From assembly GCA_028710895.1 (NCBI GenBank), contig JAQTTH010000003.1:186001-250000 (forward strand): DNA of 64,000 nucleotides, read 5' to 3'. Source of the stretch: Paludibacter sp. GTDB taxonomy: Bacteria > Bacteroidota > Bacteroidia > Bacteroidales > Paludibacteraceae. Positions 50,659 to 60,612 of the stretch are shown piece by piece; positions within the stretch are counted from its first letter, which is position 1, and every line of letters starts with the position of its first letter. A model generated the notes under the pieces. It was not told the DNA's origin, made no database searches, and saw nothing but the letters and a program-made list of their open reading frames with translations. The position numbers were made by a program, and so were the translations under genes.

Positions 50659-53619
50659 ATGAAAAATTTGAAAGTTAGTGCTCAACTAATAATCGGCTTC
50701 CTGATAATGTTACTTTTTATAATCATATTAGGAGTGATGTCTTATAGGCAGACGGAGAAGATACATGCGCAAACTGAAATAATATATAATCACCCTCTGC
50801 AGGTAAGAACTGCATTAGGTAAGCTTCAGGCCGATATATTAGTTATGCGATTGGGAACAAGAAACCTAATGTTGGCTGAGAATATGGCTGAGCACGAGGA
50901 GGCATTGATTCAGATGAAATTGGCAGAAACAGATGCATATAAACAATTTCAGGTGCTAAGAGAGCGTTTTCTTGGTCCTCAAGAAGAGGTTGAAGCAGCT
51001 TATTCAGATTTCCTGGCATGGAAAACTGCTCGCGAAGAGAATAACAGAATAGCTTTGGGTACTGGAGGAATTGCAAAAATTAAAACGAGTGTTAGAGATA
51101 GTGGGACTGTTGGTATAGCCAGAAATAAAATGCTTGCACACATAGCCGTAATAGATGGTTTTGCTAAAAGGAAGGCTATCAATCTCTACGGGCAATCAAA
51201 TCAATTGAAGAATACGTTAAATACCGAGTTGATTCTACTTTTCATTTTTGTGTTGATTTTTGTATTGGTTATGCTAAGTATTTTACTTCATAGTATTCGC
51301 AGACCGATTAAAGAGCTCACCGAAGTAACCAACCGTTTTCGTAATGGTGATATTAATGCACGAAGTACGGTGACTCTAAAGAATGAATTTGGAGATTTGG
51401 CAGCGTCTTTCAATTCAATGGTCGAAAAAATACAGTCGGATATTGAACTGACAGAAAAAACCGAGAAATTGGCTGCGGCTATGCTTTCGGTAGATAATTC
51501 GCATGAGTTTTTCCGGGAGTTTTTGCCGGTATTGGCTCAGCTGACCAATTCGCAAATGGCTGCTGTATTTCTGTTGACAGAAGATAAACAACAGTTTGTG
51601 CATTACGAATCAGTTGGTTTGACTAAAGATGTAGAAAATTATAGCTTTTCAGCAACAGGGCTTCATGGAGAATTTGGGGCTGTGTTGTCATCCCGCAAAA
51701 TTGAACACATTAAAAATATACCCCACGATACTTTATTTGTATTTAAAACAGTGAGTGGCAAAATTATTCCCCGTGAAGTAATTACAATACCTATCCTGGC
51801 CGGCCGTGAGGTGATTGCTATCATTTCGCTGGCAAGCGTTCGGAAATATTCCGATCATTCCAATCAGCTTATATCCAGGATGTTTGATATTGTGACAGCT
51901 AGGGTAGAAGGTATTCTTACCTATCGGAAAATGCGTAAATTCTCCAAACAACTGACTATTCAGAACGATGAACTGGAAATTCAACGTCGTGAAATGGAGC
52001 AACAATCGCTTGAACTGACTGAGCAAAACCGAGAGCTGGAAATGCAAAAAGAACAGCTGCATGAAGCCAGTCGCCTTAAAACGAACTTCTTGTCCAATAT
52101 GAGTCACGAACTTCGTACGCCACTTAATTCGGTAATTGCACTTTCAGGCGTTTTAAACCGCCGTTTGGCAAATAAAATTCCGGCAGATGAATACAGTTAC
52201 CTCGAAGTGATAGAGCGAAACGGTAAGCATTTATTGTCGCTTATTAATGATATTCTCGATATATCGCGAATCGAGTCAGGGCGTGAAGAAGTTGAAATAA
52301 CCCGATTTAATCTGAATGATCTTATTTCGGATGTGGTGAATATGATTCAACCTCAGGCAAAACAAAAAAATATAGCGTTAATACAGGATATTTCCACGCC
52401 TGATTTAGCTGTGGAGTCTGATTTCGGAAAATGCCAGCATATTTTACAAAACTTGATTGCCAATGCCGTGAAATTTACTGAGCAGGGAAAAGTGGAGATT
52501 TGGACTAAGCAGCTCGGTTCTTTTGTCGAAATTGGAGTTGTAGATACCGGTATTGGTATTGCAGAACATCATTTGCCACATATTTTTGACGAGTTCCGTC
52601 AGGCAGATGGCAGCACATCCCGTAGGTTTGGAGGTACAGGTCTGGGACTTGCCATTGCCCGAAAGTATGCCAATTTATTGGGTGGAGATGTTGATGTAAA
52701 AAGTGTAGTTGATCAGGGCTCGGAGTTTATAATAAAGCTACCATTAATCTATAATGTTAATGGCAAAATTGAAAAAGTGCAGGAACTGTCTCATACTTTT
52801 ATTCGTCCAAATTATAATACTCCTGAGAAAATTAATGCTCAGAAAACTGTTTTAATTGTTGAAGACAGTGAACCTGCAGCCATTCAGATAAGGGACATTC
52901 TGACGGAAAATGAATATAATATTTTAGATGCAAGAGATGGTCGACAGGCACTTTCGATGATTAGCCAAACTATTCCTGATGCTATGATTCTTGATTTGAT
53001 GATGCCGGGTGTTGATGGTTTTGAAGTTTTAAAGTCGCTAAGAGAGGTTGAACAAACAGCCCATGTGCCGGTACTTATTCTTACAGCTAAGCACATTACA
53101 AAAGAAGATCTCAAAGCGTTAAAGCGCAATAATGTGCATCAACTTATTCAGAAAGGGGATATTAATAGAAATGAACTCCTGAATGCTGTTGCATCGATGG
53201 TTTCGGTTGAGTTACCCGAAAAGCTAAAGCTTCCTCTACAGGTGATTGATGGAAAACCGGTGGTCCTTGTTGTTGAAGATAATGCTGATAATATGATTAC
53301 TGTGAAAGCGATAATGGCAAATCATTTCACCGTATTGGAGGCAAATGATGGAATTGAAGCAGTTGCTGTTGCCAATGAAAAAAGGCCAAATCTCATTCTT
53401 ATGGATATTTCACTGCCCGGAATCGATGGTATAGAAGCTTTTAAAAAAATCCGCAAAATGAAAGATCTCGCGAATATTCCTGTTATAGCACTTACGGCAA
53501 GTGCATTGTTGACTGATCGTGAGGTGATTTTGGCTCATGGTTTCGATGATTATCTGGCAAAACCAATTGATGAAAAGTTGTTTTTTGAAACGATAAACAG
53601 TGTGCTTTACGGCAAGTAA
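50659..53619 (+). CDS. Membrane hybrid histidine kinase with two receiver domains
   Basis: A 986-residue protein. Transmembrane helix 1 (about 10-32) is followed by a helical periplasmic sensor of the four-helix-bundle receptor type (about 33-187), helix 2 (about 193-213), HAMP (about 214-266), a GAF-like domain (about 275-425) and a coiled coil rich in Glu/Gln (about 430-475). The HisKA domain has His483 in FLSNMSHELRTPLNS. The HATPase_c domain spans about 585-705 (ANAVKFTEQ, DTGIGIAEHH, GTGLGLAIA). Two C-terminal receiver domains follow with Asp779 (AMILDLMMPGVDG) and Asp916 (LILMDISLPGIDG). No Hpt domain is attached. It probably exchanges phosphate with the nearby stand-alone receivers. 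It is 41 bp downstream of the CheR-type gene. Confidence 0.94.
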   Translation: MKNLKVSAQLIIGFLIMLLFIIILGVMSYRQTEKIHAQTEIIYNHPLQVRTALGKLQADILVMRLGTRNLMLAENMAEHEEALIQMKLAETDAYKQFQVLRERFLGPQEEVEAAYSDFLAWKTAREENNRIALGTGGIAKIKTSVRDSGTVGIARNKMLAHIAVIDGFAKRKAINLYGQSNQLKNTLNTELILLFIFVLIFVLVMLSILLHSIRRPIKELTEVTNRFRNGDINARSTVTLKNEFGDLAASFNSMVEKIQSDIELTEKTEKLAAAMLSVDNSHEFFREFLPVLAQLTNSQMAAVFLLTEDKQQFVHYESVGLTKDVENYSFSATGLHGEFGAVLSSRKIEHIKNIPHDTLFVFKTVSGKIIPREVITIPILAGREVIAIISLASVRKYSDHSNQLISRMFDIVTARVEGILTYRKMRKFSKQLTIQNDELEIQRREMEQQSLELTEQNRELEMQKEQLHEASRLKTNFLSNMSHELRTPLNSVIALSGVLNRRLANKIPADEYSYLEVIERNGKHLLSLINDILDISRIESGREEVEITRFNLNDLISDVVNMIQPQAKQKNIALIQDISTPDLAVESDFGKCQHILQNLIANAVKFTEQGKVEIWTKQLGSFVEIGVVDTGIGIAEHHLPHIFDEFRQADGSTSRRFGGTGLGLAIARKYANLLGGDVDVKSVVDQGSEFIIKLPLIYNVNGKIEKVQELSHTFIRPNYNTPEKINAQKTVLIVEDSEPAAIQIRDILTENEYNILDARDGRQALSMISQTIPDAMILDLMMPGVDGFEVLKSLREVEQTAHVPVLILTAKHITKEDLKALKRNNVHQLIQKGDINRNELLNAVASMVSVELPEKLKLPLQVIDGKPVVLVVEDNADNMITVKAIMANHFTVLEANDGIEAVAVANEKRPNLILMDISLPGIDGIEAFKKIRKMKDLANIPVIALTASALLTDREVILAHGFDDYLAKPIDEKLFFETINSVLYGK

Positions 53620-53737
53620 CATCTGGAAGAACAAACATTCTTTTGTTGATCAGTATACGAGATTGACATTAGCTAAAGAAAATTATTCATGTATCGGAAA
53701 CCTTAAGAATATAGGTTGATGCTAAAATTCCAATTTT

Positions 53738-56700
53738 ATGGAAATTAAATTAACAAAGATACTTGCTATTGATGATAATAATGATAATCTTATTACCATC
53801 AAAGCTTTGATAGGCGAATCTTTCCCTGATATTGTCGTGGCTGCAGCGCTGAGTGGCGAGGAGGGTATTAAAGTGGCTATTGAGCAAACACCTGATATCA
53901 TTCTGCTGGATGTTGTCATGCCCGGTATGGATGGTTTTGAAGTATGCCGGAGACTTAAAGAAAATAGAAATTTATCCGATATCCCTGTCATTTTTGTAAC
54001 TGCACTGAAGGCAGATAAAGAAAGCCGTATCAGAGCACTGGAGTTAGGCGCAGAAGGATTTCTGGCAAAACCAATTGATGAAAGTGAGTTGGTAGCGCAG
54101 ATTCGCGCTATGTTAAAGATAAGACAGGCGAATATTGAGAAACAAAATGAGAATGTAAGATTGGCGACCTTAGTTGCTGAGCGTACAAAAGAACTGAAGC
54201 AAACCCACACGGCCACATTAAACTTATTGGAGGATCTGCGAACCGAAAATGAGGCCAGAAGGAAAACTGCAGAGGCACTTGCCGAAAGTCAGGCGCGACT
54301 CATACGGGCTGAATTTGCTTCAAAATCCGGAAACTGGGAGCTTCATTTGGATTCAAAAATCATGATTTCGTCGGAGGGAGCATCCAAACTTTATGGAGTT
54401 ACGGAAAAGGAAAACGGATATGACATAGTGAAGGAAATCTCACTTCCAGAATATCGCGAAATGCTTGACAATGCTCTGGTCAATTTGATAGAAAGAAATG
54501 AGCCTTACAGCCTTGAATTCAAAATAAGAAAAGCGGACTCTGGTGAAATTGTGGATGTACATTCCATTGCTTTTTTTGATAAAGAACGCCGTATTGTCTT
54601 TGGAGTAATACAGGATATAACCGAGCGAAAACAGGCTCAAAAAGCGTTGTATGAAAGTGAAGAGCTCTATCGCTCGGTTATTAATGCTTCTCCCGATAAC
54701 ATTACTGTTACTGATTTAAGTGGTAAAATTCTCATGATTTCACCCAATGGGTTGGAACTCACAGGTTATGAACGGGAAGACTTACTGCTGGGACGCAATA
54801 TTCATGAATTTTTAGCACCAGAAGATAGAATTCGGGCCGATGTGAATATAAAAGGTATGTTTCAGGGGGTCTTTAATGGCTCCGAAGAATATGGACTGGT
54901 TAGAGCCGACGGAGTTGTTGTAGATACTGAAATTAATGCAGAATTCGTAAGAGATGCAAATGGCAGGCCTAAGGGATTGGTCTTTGCTATTCGAGATATT
55001 ACGGAAAGAAAATTCGCACAGAATGCTATCAGGGAGAGCGAGCGCAAGTATCGTTTGATTACAGAGAAAATTAGTGATGTGGTTTGGATACTGGATATGT
55101 CGGGTAAAAGTCTGTTTGTTTCACAGTCAGTTGAAAACTTTACAGGATACACGGTTGAGGAGTATTTGGCCCAATCAATAAATGATCGATTTACCCCAGA
55201 ATCTGCTCAGGTGGCCATGTTTGAAATGAGAAGTAGCATGGAATTGATGCTGAATGATAGTCTTGAAATTGAACATCTTTCCAAAATATTAATATTGGAT
55301 TATGTTTGTAAAGATGGAAGTATAAAAACAGGCGAGTTGCTTATTACTCCGTATTTGGATGATAATAAGAAACTTGTAGGAGTACATGGCGTAACCAGGG
55401 ATGTGACAGAGCGGAAACGGGCCGAAGATTCTTTGCGTATAAGTGAAGAAAAATATCGCTTTATGGCTGAAAATTCAAGCGATGTCATTTGGCATATGAA
55501 CGCTGATTTTTACTTCGACTATGTAAGCCCTTCGCAAGAGCGGTTGAATGGATATAAACCAGAAGAGGTTATAGGTAAAAGTTTGTGGGAATTACTGAGC
55601 CCCGAAGATGTTGAATTCGTAAAAAGTGCTGTCAAGAAGCATAAACAGAAAAAAGATAAACCGGCACTTTTACATAGTTTCAAGTTTGAGTTTAATGTTC
55701 CTACACGGTTTGGAGCGCTCATCTGGGTCGAGGTGTCGGTATCGGTTCACATTGATGAACTTGGCAATGTACTTGGTTATCATGGAGTAACGCGGGATAT
55801 TACTGAGCGAAAGCAAGCACAAAAAGCCCTGCAGGAAAGTGAAGCACTTTACAGAACAATTATAGAGGCTTCGCCTGATTATATCACCATTACTGATATC
55901 GAAGGCAGGGTTGTTAAGGCATCGCCATCAAATGTCAGAAAATATGGTTTTAAAGATGAAAGTGAGGTTATTGGAAAAAATATTGCTGATTTTATAGCTC
56001 CTGAAGATAGGGAAAGAATGTTTAATGACTTTTCGTTGCGCATCTATGGTACAAAAACCGGTCCCAATGAATATAAAGCATTACTACCCGATGGATCAAC
56101 TTTCGATTTAGAGGTAAATGGAGGTCTGATTACTAACCCTGAAGGACAAGTTATTCAGTTTGTGTCAATTGCCCGTGATATTACCGAACGTAAAGCTGTA
56201 CAGGATGCTCTGATTGAGAGTGAGAACCGATACAATAATTTTATCAACAACAACGTGGATATGATTTTTGTAAAGGATGATCAATTGAGATATCTTGTGG
56301 CCAATGATTCTATGGCAAAGTTCTATGGCAAAACAAGTGCTGAGTTATTGAATAAAACAGACAAGGAATTGGCTGCCGGAGAATTGAATTTCCCTTGTGA
56401 ATCTTCTGATAAAAAAGCCTTGGAAGTAGATGCGCCATTTGTTATTGAAGAAAAGCTTGGAAACCGGATTTACGAAACGCTGAAGTTTCCGATGCAATTG
56501 CGAAATAATCAAAAGGGGATTGGAGGAATTTTACGCGACATAACTGATCGTAAATCAGCAGAAGAAAAACTGAACTATGTTACCCGTTTGTATGCTTTAT
56601 TGAGTCATGTGAATGAAGCAATTGTTCGGATAAAAGATGAAGAAGAGCTTTTGAAAACAATTTGTGAATTGGCTATCGAATATGGTCAGTTCAGGATGTG

Positions 56701-58987
56701 TTGGATTGGTATTTACGATGAAGAGGCTGATGTATTAAAACCAGCAACTTTTGCAGGATACGAAGATGGTTATCTTAAAACGTTAAACGTAAAACCATAT
56801 CAAAAGCCATATGGTAAGGGTCCAACTGGAAGATCTTTTTTAGAAAAGAGAATGATTTTCTGTAATAATATTGCAACTGACCCCGATATGAGCCCATGGA
56901 AAGAGGAAGCTGGTAAGAGGGATTATAAATCTTCTTTTGCAACGCCTATTTATCGCAAGGGTATTCCTTATGGTACGTTGACTTTGTATGCATCCATCGC
57001 AAATTTCTTTAATGAAGAGGAACAGAAATTATTGTCCGAAATTAGCAATAATATTACCTATGCAATTGATGCATTGGAAGTTGAACAAGAGCGAAAACTT
57101 GCCGAAGAAGCTCTTATCCAAAGTGAAGCCAAATACCGTGAATTTGTTGAAAACTCACCTGAAGCAATTGCTATTTATTCGGATAATGTGGTTACCTATG
57201 TCAATAAGGAGTGTTTGAGATTAATGCGGGCAAATTCCAAAGAGGATTTGATTGGTATGCCAGTAATAGATTTTATTCATCCTGATAACAGACAGATTGT
57301 TATTGAAAGAATGATGCAAGTCGCAGTTAGCCAGGTAGATGTGTCTATGCCTTTGGTTGAGGAAAAATACATACGCCTTGATGGAACACCCATTTATGTT
57401 GAAGTGAAAGTAATGCCTTTGCTGTTGGATGGTAAACCCGCATTTCAATTGACAGCCAGAGATATTTCTGATCGCAAAATAATAGAAAGAGCACTGGAGC
57501 AAAGCAGGATAGAATTAAAAGCGATTTATGACAATGCTCCGGTTATGATGTGCGTTGTGGATGAGAACCGAAGAATTTTATTTGCAAATAATGCATTTAA
57601 TTCATTGACAGGAATTTCTGATGATATTTTCAAGAAAGGTGCAGTGGGTGGTGTTATTGGTTGTATTAACTCCCTGGACGATCCACGTGGTTGCGGTCAT
57701 GGTCCCAATTGTAAAGGGTGTAGTTTGCGAATTGCCATGGAAAATACATTTAATACAGGTATTGATCACAAGAATGTTGAATATCAATCAACCTTAAATA
57801 TTGATGGTGAGCTAAAAGAGGTCTACTTATTGGGATCAACGGCCCTCATCCAAACAGCAGTACATAATAGCCTGTTGCTTTGTTTGCATGACATTACAGA
57901 CCGCAAAGTGGCTGAAGATGCTCTGTATAAGAGTGAGATGATTTTACGTACATTTATAGATAATATTCCTTTTGACATCTGGGCTCGCGATGTGAATACG
58001 GTTGGAATTTTAGAAAACAAAAAAATGGTTGAGCATTTTGGAACAATTATAGGAAAAAAAACAGCTGAAATTGATAGAAGTCTGGATGAAATTCAGCTAT
58101 ACAACAGCATTAATGAAAGAGCTTTTAAAGGAGAAATAGTTGATGATGAGTACGAACTTCAGGAGCATGGACTAGCTAAATATTACAGACAAATAGTATT
58201 TCCTATTTACGATAGAACAAAAGTGAGTGGTATTGCAAGTATTAATATAGACATCACCGAACGGAAACAATTTGAAAAAGCATTGGATGAGTCGCAGGAG
58301 CAACTTAAGAAATTCGCAGCGCACTTACAATCTGTTCGTGAGGAAGAACGCTTACTTTTAGCCAGAGAAATACATGATGAATTAGGACAGATTCTGATTG
58401 CAATGAAGATTGACATGGGACTGCTGAGACAATATGTAATGAAGAATATTGTTGAGGATGCCTTTACACAAACCTACGAGAAGTTTAATAATCTATTGTC
58501 ATTAGTGGACAATACGATTCAGACTGCCCGTAGAATCATGACCGACTTGAGACCGGAAGTTCTTGATTTGTTGGGATTTGTGGATACTGTGAAGCAGTAC
58601 GCAGCTAAGTTTGAAGAGCGACATAAGATTAGCTGTCAGTTTAATGCTTCTGCTTTCCCTGTCGGGATTAATGCGGATCAATCAGTTGCACTATTCCGTA
58701 TTGTGCAGGAAGCGCTGAATAACATATCAAAACATGCAATGGCTACTCAGGTTATTATTAATATTGGTGTTGTTGATGGTAAGTACGTTGTTGAAATAAC
58801 TGATAATGGGGTTGGTTTTGATATGACAAAGAAGTCACGTTCCGATTCATACGGGCTTATAGGCATGAAAGAACGCGTATTTTTGCTGGGAGCAACTATG
58901 GAATTGACAAGTGAACCCGGAAAAGGTACAGTTATTCGTGTAGAGGTGCCTCAGTCGGACGAGGAAACTATTATTGCTGATAAATAA
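53738..58987 (+). CDS. Giant REC-PAS-GAF-PAS HisKA_3 histidine kinase
   Basis: A 1749-residue cytosolic kinase. An N-terminal receiver has Asp58 in IILLDVVMPGMDGFEV. Six PAS units follow (ends near 293, 420, 556, 687, 813 and 934), then a GAF domain (about 945-1115) and three further PAS units (ends near 1242, 1388 and 1506). The eighth PAS holds a Cys cluster: Cys1309, Cys1319, Cys1325, Cys1328. The dimerisation helix has His1546 in LAREIHDELGQILIAM. HATPase_c (about 1640-1742) contains IVQEALNNISKHAM, DNGVGFD and GMKERVFLLGA. The core is very like the kinase at 37804. HisKA_3 kinases work with NarL-type regulators, and two such genes follow at 59697 and 60613. A terminator hairpin follows the gene. 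Confidence 0.94.
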   Translation: MEIKLTKILAIDDNNDNLITIKALIGESFPDIVVAAALSGEEGIKVAIEQTPDIILLDVVMPGMDGFEVCRRLKENRNLSDIPVIFVTALKADKESRIRALELGAEGFLAKPIDESELVAQIRAMLKIRQANIEKQNENVRLATLVAERTKELKQTHTATLNLLEDLRTENEARRKTAEALAESQARLIRAEFASKSGNWELHLDSKIMISSEGASKLYGVTEKENGYDIVKEISLPEYREMLDNALVNLIERNEPYSLEFKIRKADSGEIVDVHSIAFFDKERRIVFGVIQDITERKQAQKALYESEELYRSVINASPDNITVTDLSGKILMISPNGLELTGYEREDLLLGRNIHEFLAPEDRIRADVNIKGMFQGVFNGSEEYGLVRADGVVVDTEINAEFVRDANGRPKGLVFAIRDITERKFAQNAIRESERKYRLITEKISDVVWILDMSGKSLFVSQSVENFTGYTVEEYLAQSINDRFTPESAQVAMFEMRSSMELMLNDSLEIEHLSKILILDYVCKDGSIKTGELLITPYLDDNKKLVGVHGVTRDVTERKRAEDSLRISEEKYRFMAENSSDVIWHMNADFYFDYVSPSQERLNGYKPEEVIGKSLWELLSPEDVEFVKSAVKKHKQKKDKPALLHSFKFEFNVPTRFGALIWVEVSVSVHIDELGNVLGYHGVTRDITERKQAQKALQESEALYRTIIEASPDYITITDIEGRVVKASPSNVRKYGFKDESEVIGKNIADFIAPEDRERMFNDFSLRIYGTKTGPNEYKALLPDGSTFDLEVNGGLITNPEGQVIQFVSIARDITERKAVQDALIESENRYNNFINNNVDMIFVKDDQLRYLVANDSMAKFYGKTSAELLNKTDKELAAGELNFPCESSDKKALEVDAPFVIEEKLGNRIYETLKFPMQLRNNQKGIGGILRDITDRKSAEEKLNYVTRLYALLSHVNEAIVRIKDEEELLKTICELAIEYGQFRMCWIGIYDEEADVLKPATFAGYEDGYLKTLNVKPYQKPYGKGPTGRSFLEKRMIFCNNIATDPDMSPWKEEAGKRDYKSSFATPIYRKGIPYGTLTLYASIANFFNEEEQKLLSEISNNITYAIDALEVEQERKLAEEALIQSEAKYREFVENSPEAIAIYSDNVVTYVNKECLRLMRANSKEDLIGMPVIDFIHPDNRQIVIERMMQVAVSQVDVSMPLVEEKYIRLDGTPIYVEVKVMPLLLDGKPAFQLTARDISDRKIIERALEQSRIELKAIYDNAPVMMCVVDENRRILFANNAFNSLTGISDDIFKKGAVGGVIGCINSLDDPRGCGHGPNCKGCSLRIAMENTFNTGIDHKNVEYQSTLNIDGELKEVYLLGSTALIQTAVHNSLLLCLHDITDRKVAEDALYKSEMILRTFIDNIPFDIWARDVNTVGILENKKMVEHFGTIIGKKTAEIDRSLDEIQLYNSINERAFKGEIVDDEYELQEHGLAKYYRQIVFPIYDRTKVSGIASINIDITERKQFEKALDESQEQLKKFAAHLQSVREEERLLLAREIHDELGQILIAMKIDMGLLRQYVMKNIVEDAFTQTYEKFNNLLSLVDNTIQTARRIMTDLRPEVLDLLGFVDTVKQYAAKFEERHKISCQFNASAFPVGINADQSVALFRIVQEALNNISKHAMATQVIINIGVVDGKYVVEITDNGVGFDMTKKSRSDSYGLIGMKERVFLLGATMELTSEPGKGTVIRVEVPQSDEETIIADK

Positions 58988-59095
58988 GATTATAGCATCA
59001 GAATCAAGAATGACGATAAGTGTCAGTTTGTTGTTTGTTTTGCAAACAATTTTAGTTCAAATGTAGACTCAACATAAATTGATTTTCTCTTTGAA

Positions 59096-59132
59096 GCGAA
59101 AGAATATGACTTGTCAGGTTATATTCCTTCGC
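59096..59132 (+). terminator. Intrinsic terminator after the giant kinase
   Basis: 15-bp arms (59096-59110, 59118-59132) with one G-T pair and one mismatch, followed by a T-rich stretch; 109 bp after the stop. Confidence 0.72.
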
Positions 59133-59140
59133 TTTATTTT

Positions 59141-59696
59141 GTATTGCCAAACGTTATTTTCAAATTTATTTTGTAGAATTTCTTCCAGTTCTCTTGTCAA
59201 TAAGTCTTCCAGAACTCGCCTTTATTCGGATATAACCGCTTTAAAAGCATAATAATATTTAAAATATGTTATAATATCAACCCATGACTATTTAAAATAC
59301 GTTCTTTTTCTCCGTGTTCTTTGTTTTAAATTGCAATATTTAATGAAATTGCCTAAATTAAATGCCACATCGGAGTGTAACTAAGTATTACATATGATAC
59401 GGCCTAATACATTTAAGTTATTAAAATTCAAATCTATATGCATGATTCGGGGCCATTTGATTTTTATGTTAGGTGCGGAGAAACATGATATTTGTAAGTT
59501 TTGTAATAAATACTTGTAGTAATTATTATATAAAAACAAAATATTGTACGACAATAGCCTATATATCAATATGTTGTGTAAAATAGCTATTTTTGAACAT
59601 GAATTTTTGAGTGCTCAATTTTGTTGTGTTTATCGTGTGACAAGAAAATTTAGCCATTGGTTATTTGAATGTGGTTTTAATTTAAAAATTCAAAAT
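59141..59696. other. AT-rich leader region of the first NarL-type regulator
   Basis: No supported gene. An in-frame extension of the next gene reaches 59544, but its sequence is not domain-like. There is a small ATTGT/ACAAT inverted repeat around 59543-59555. The 14-mer TATAAAAACAAAAT (59529-59542) is also present upstream of the second regulator at 60529-60542. Confidence 0.45.
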
Positions 59697-60326
59697 ATGA
59701 TAAAGTTATTTATTGTCGAAGATCAGGAGATTTTCCGAGAAGGATTAAAAAGAATTCTGAAGGAAGAGGCTGACATGACTGTTGTAGCCGAGGCTAACAA
59801 TGGCAATGATGTTTTGAGAGAAATATCGACCGTCGACTGTGACGTTATATTGTTGGATATGAATATACCCGGCAGAAGTGGAGTCGATTTAATATCGGAA
59901 GTAAAGAAAAGGAAACCGAAACTTCCCATTCTGGTGTTGAGCATTGCCCCCGAGCACAAATATGCCTTGCCTGCATTTAAAGCAGGTGCAAGTGGGTATA
60001 TGTGTAAGGATTCGGCACTCGATGAATTGGTAGGTGCCATTCGTAAGGTAAATAATAAAGGCCGGTATCTGAGCGAATCGCTTGCTGAGAAGCTTGCTTT
60101 TGGCATGATATCTGACGAAACTACAACCAGGTATAAGCTTACCGAGACAGAAAATGGAATCTTATTGTTGATTGCAAAGGGAAATGAAATTAAAGATATT
60201 GCAGAAAATCTTGCTCTGAGCATAAATACCGTATTTTCGCACCGCCGGAAAATTCTTGAAAAACTAAGTCTCAAGAACAATGTGGAAATTACGCACTATG
60301 CAATAAATAATAATTTGCTGGATTAA
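59697..60326 (+). CDS. NarL/LuxR-family response regulator 1
   Basis: A 209-residue protein with a receiver domain (about 1-120, IFIVEDQEIFREGLKRIL type start) and phosphoacceptor Asp in VILLDMNIPGRSGVDLI. A short linker is followed by a LuxR-type helix-turn-helix (about 145-205, LTETENGILLLIAKGNEIKDIA and SINTVFSHRRKILEKL). The Met at 59697 starts the receiver correctly; the upstream 51 open codons are not family-like. It is the likely output of a HisKA_3 kinase, most plausibly the adjacent one at 53738, and would bind DNA on phosphorylation. It is a paralogue of the regulator at 60613, with the same length and domain order. Confidence 0.92.
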   Translation: MIKLFIVEDQEIFREGLKRILKEEADMTVVAEANNGNDVLREISTVDCDVILLDMNIPGRSGVDLISEVKKRKPKLPILVLSIAPEHKYALPAFKAGASGYMCKDSALDELVGAIRKVNNKGRYLSESLAEKLAFGMISDETTTRYKLTETENGILLLIAKGNEIKDIAENLALSINTVFSHRRKILEKLSLKNNVEITHYAINNNLLD

Positions 60327-60612
60327 TTTTTTCGTTGAACTGACTCTGTTTATTGATATATTAGTTGGTTTTTTACCGGATGGAAAGTGTAGATTCTTGT
60401 TTTAATCACTTTTAAAAAGGAAAACTTTAATTTTTCTTGCATTTTACATATAACTGGCTAATTTTATGCTACCTAATTTAAAGATTATTATTACATTTGT
60501 ATTGTATTTTAGTAGCGAATTTTAAAATTATAAAAACAAAATCTGTAAACGTTTGTTATTATATTAACTAAGTTTCCTGTAAAAACAATTACAAACCCAA
60601 AATTATTTTATT

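Noticed and set aside
59723-60280. Minus-strand 185-codon frame opposite the first NarL-type regulator
   Set aside because: Entirely inside a well-defined receiver plus LuxR-type gene.
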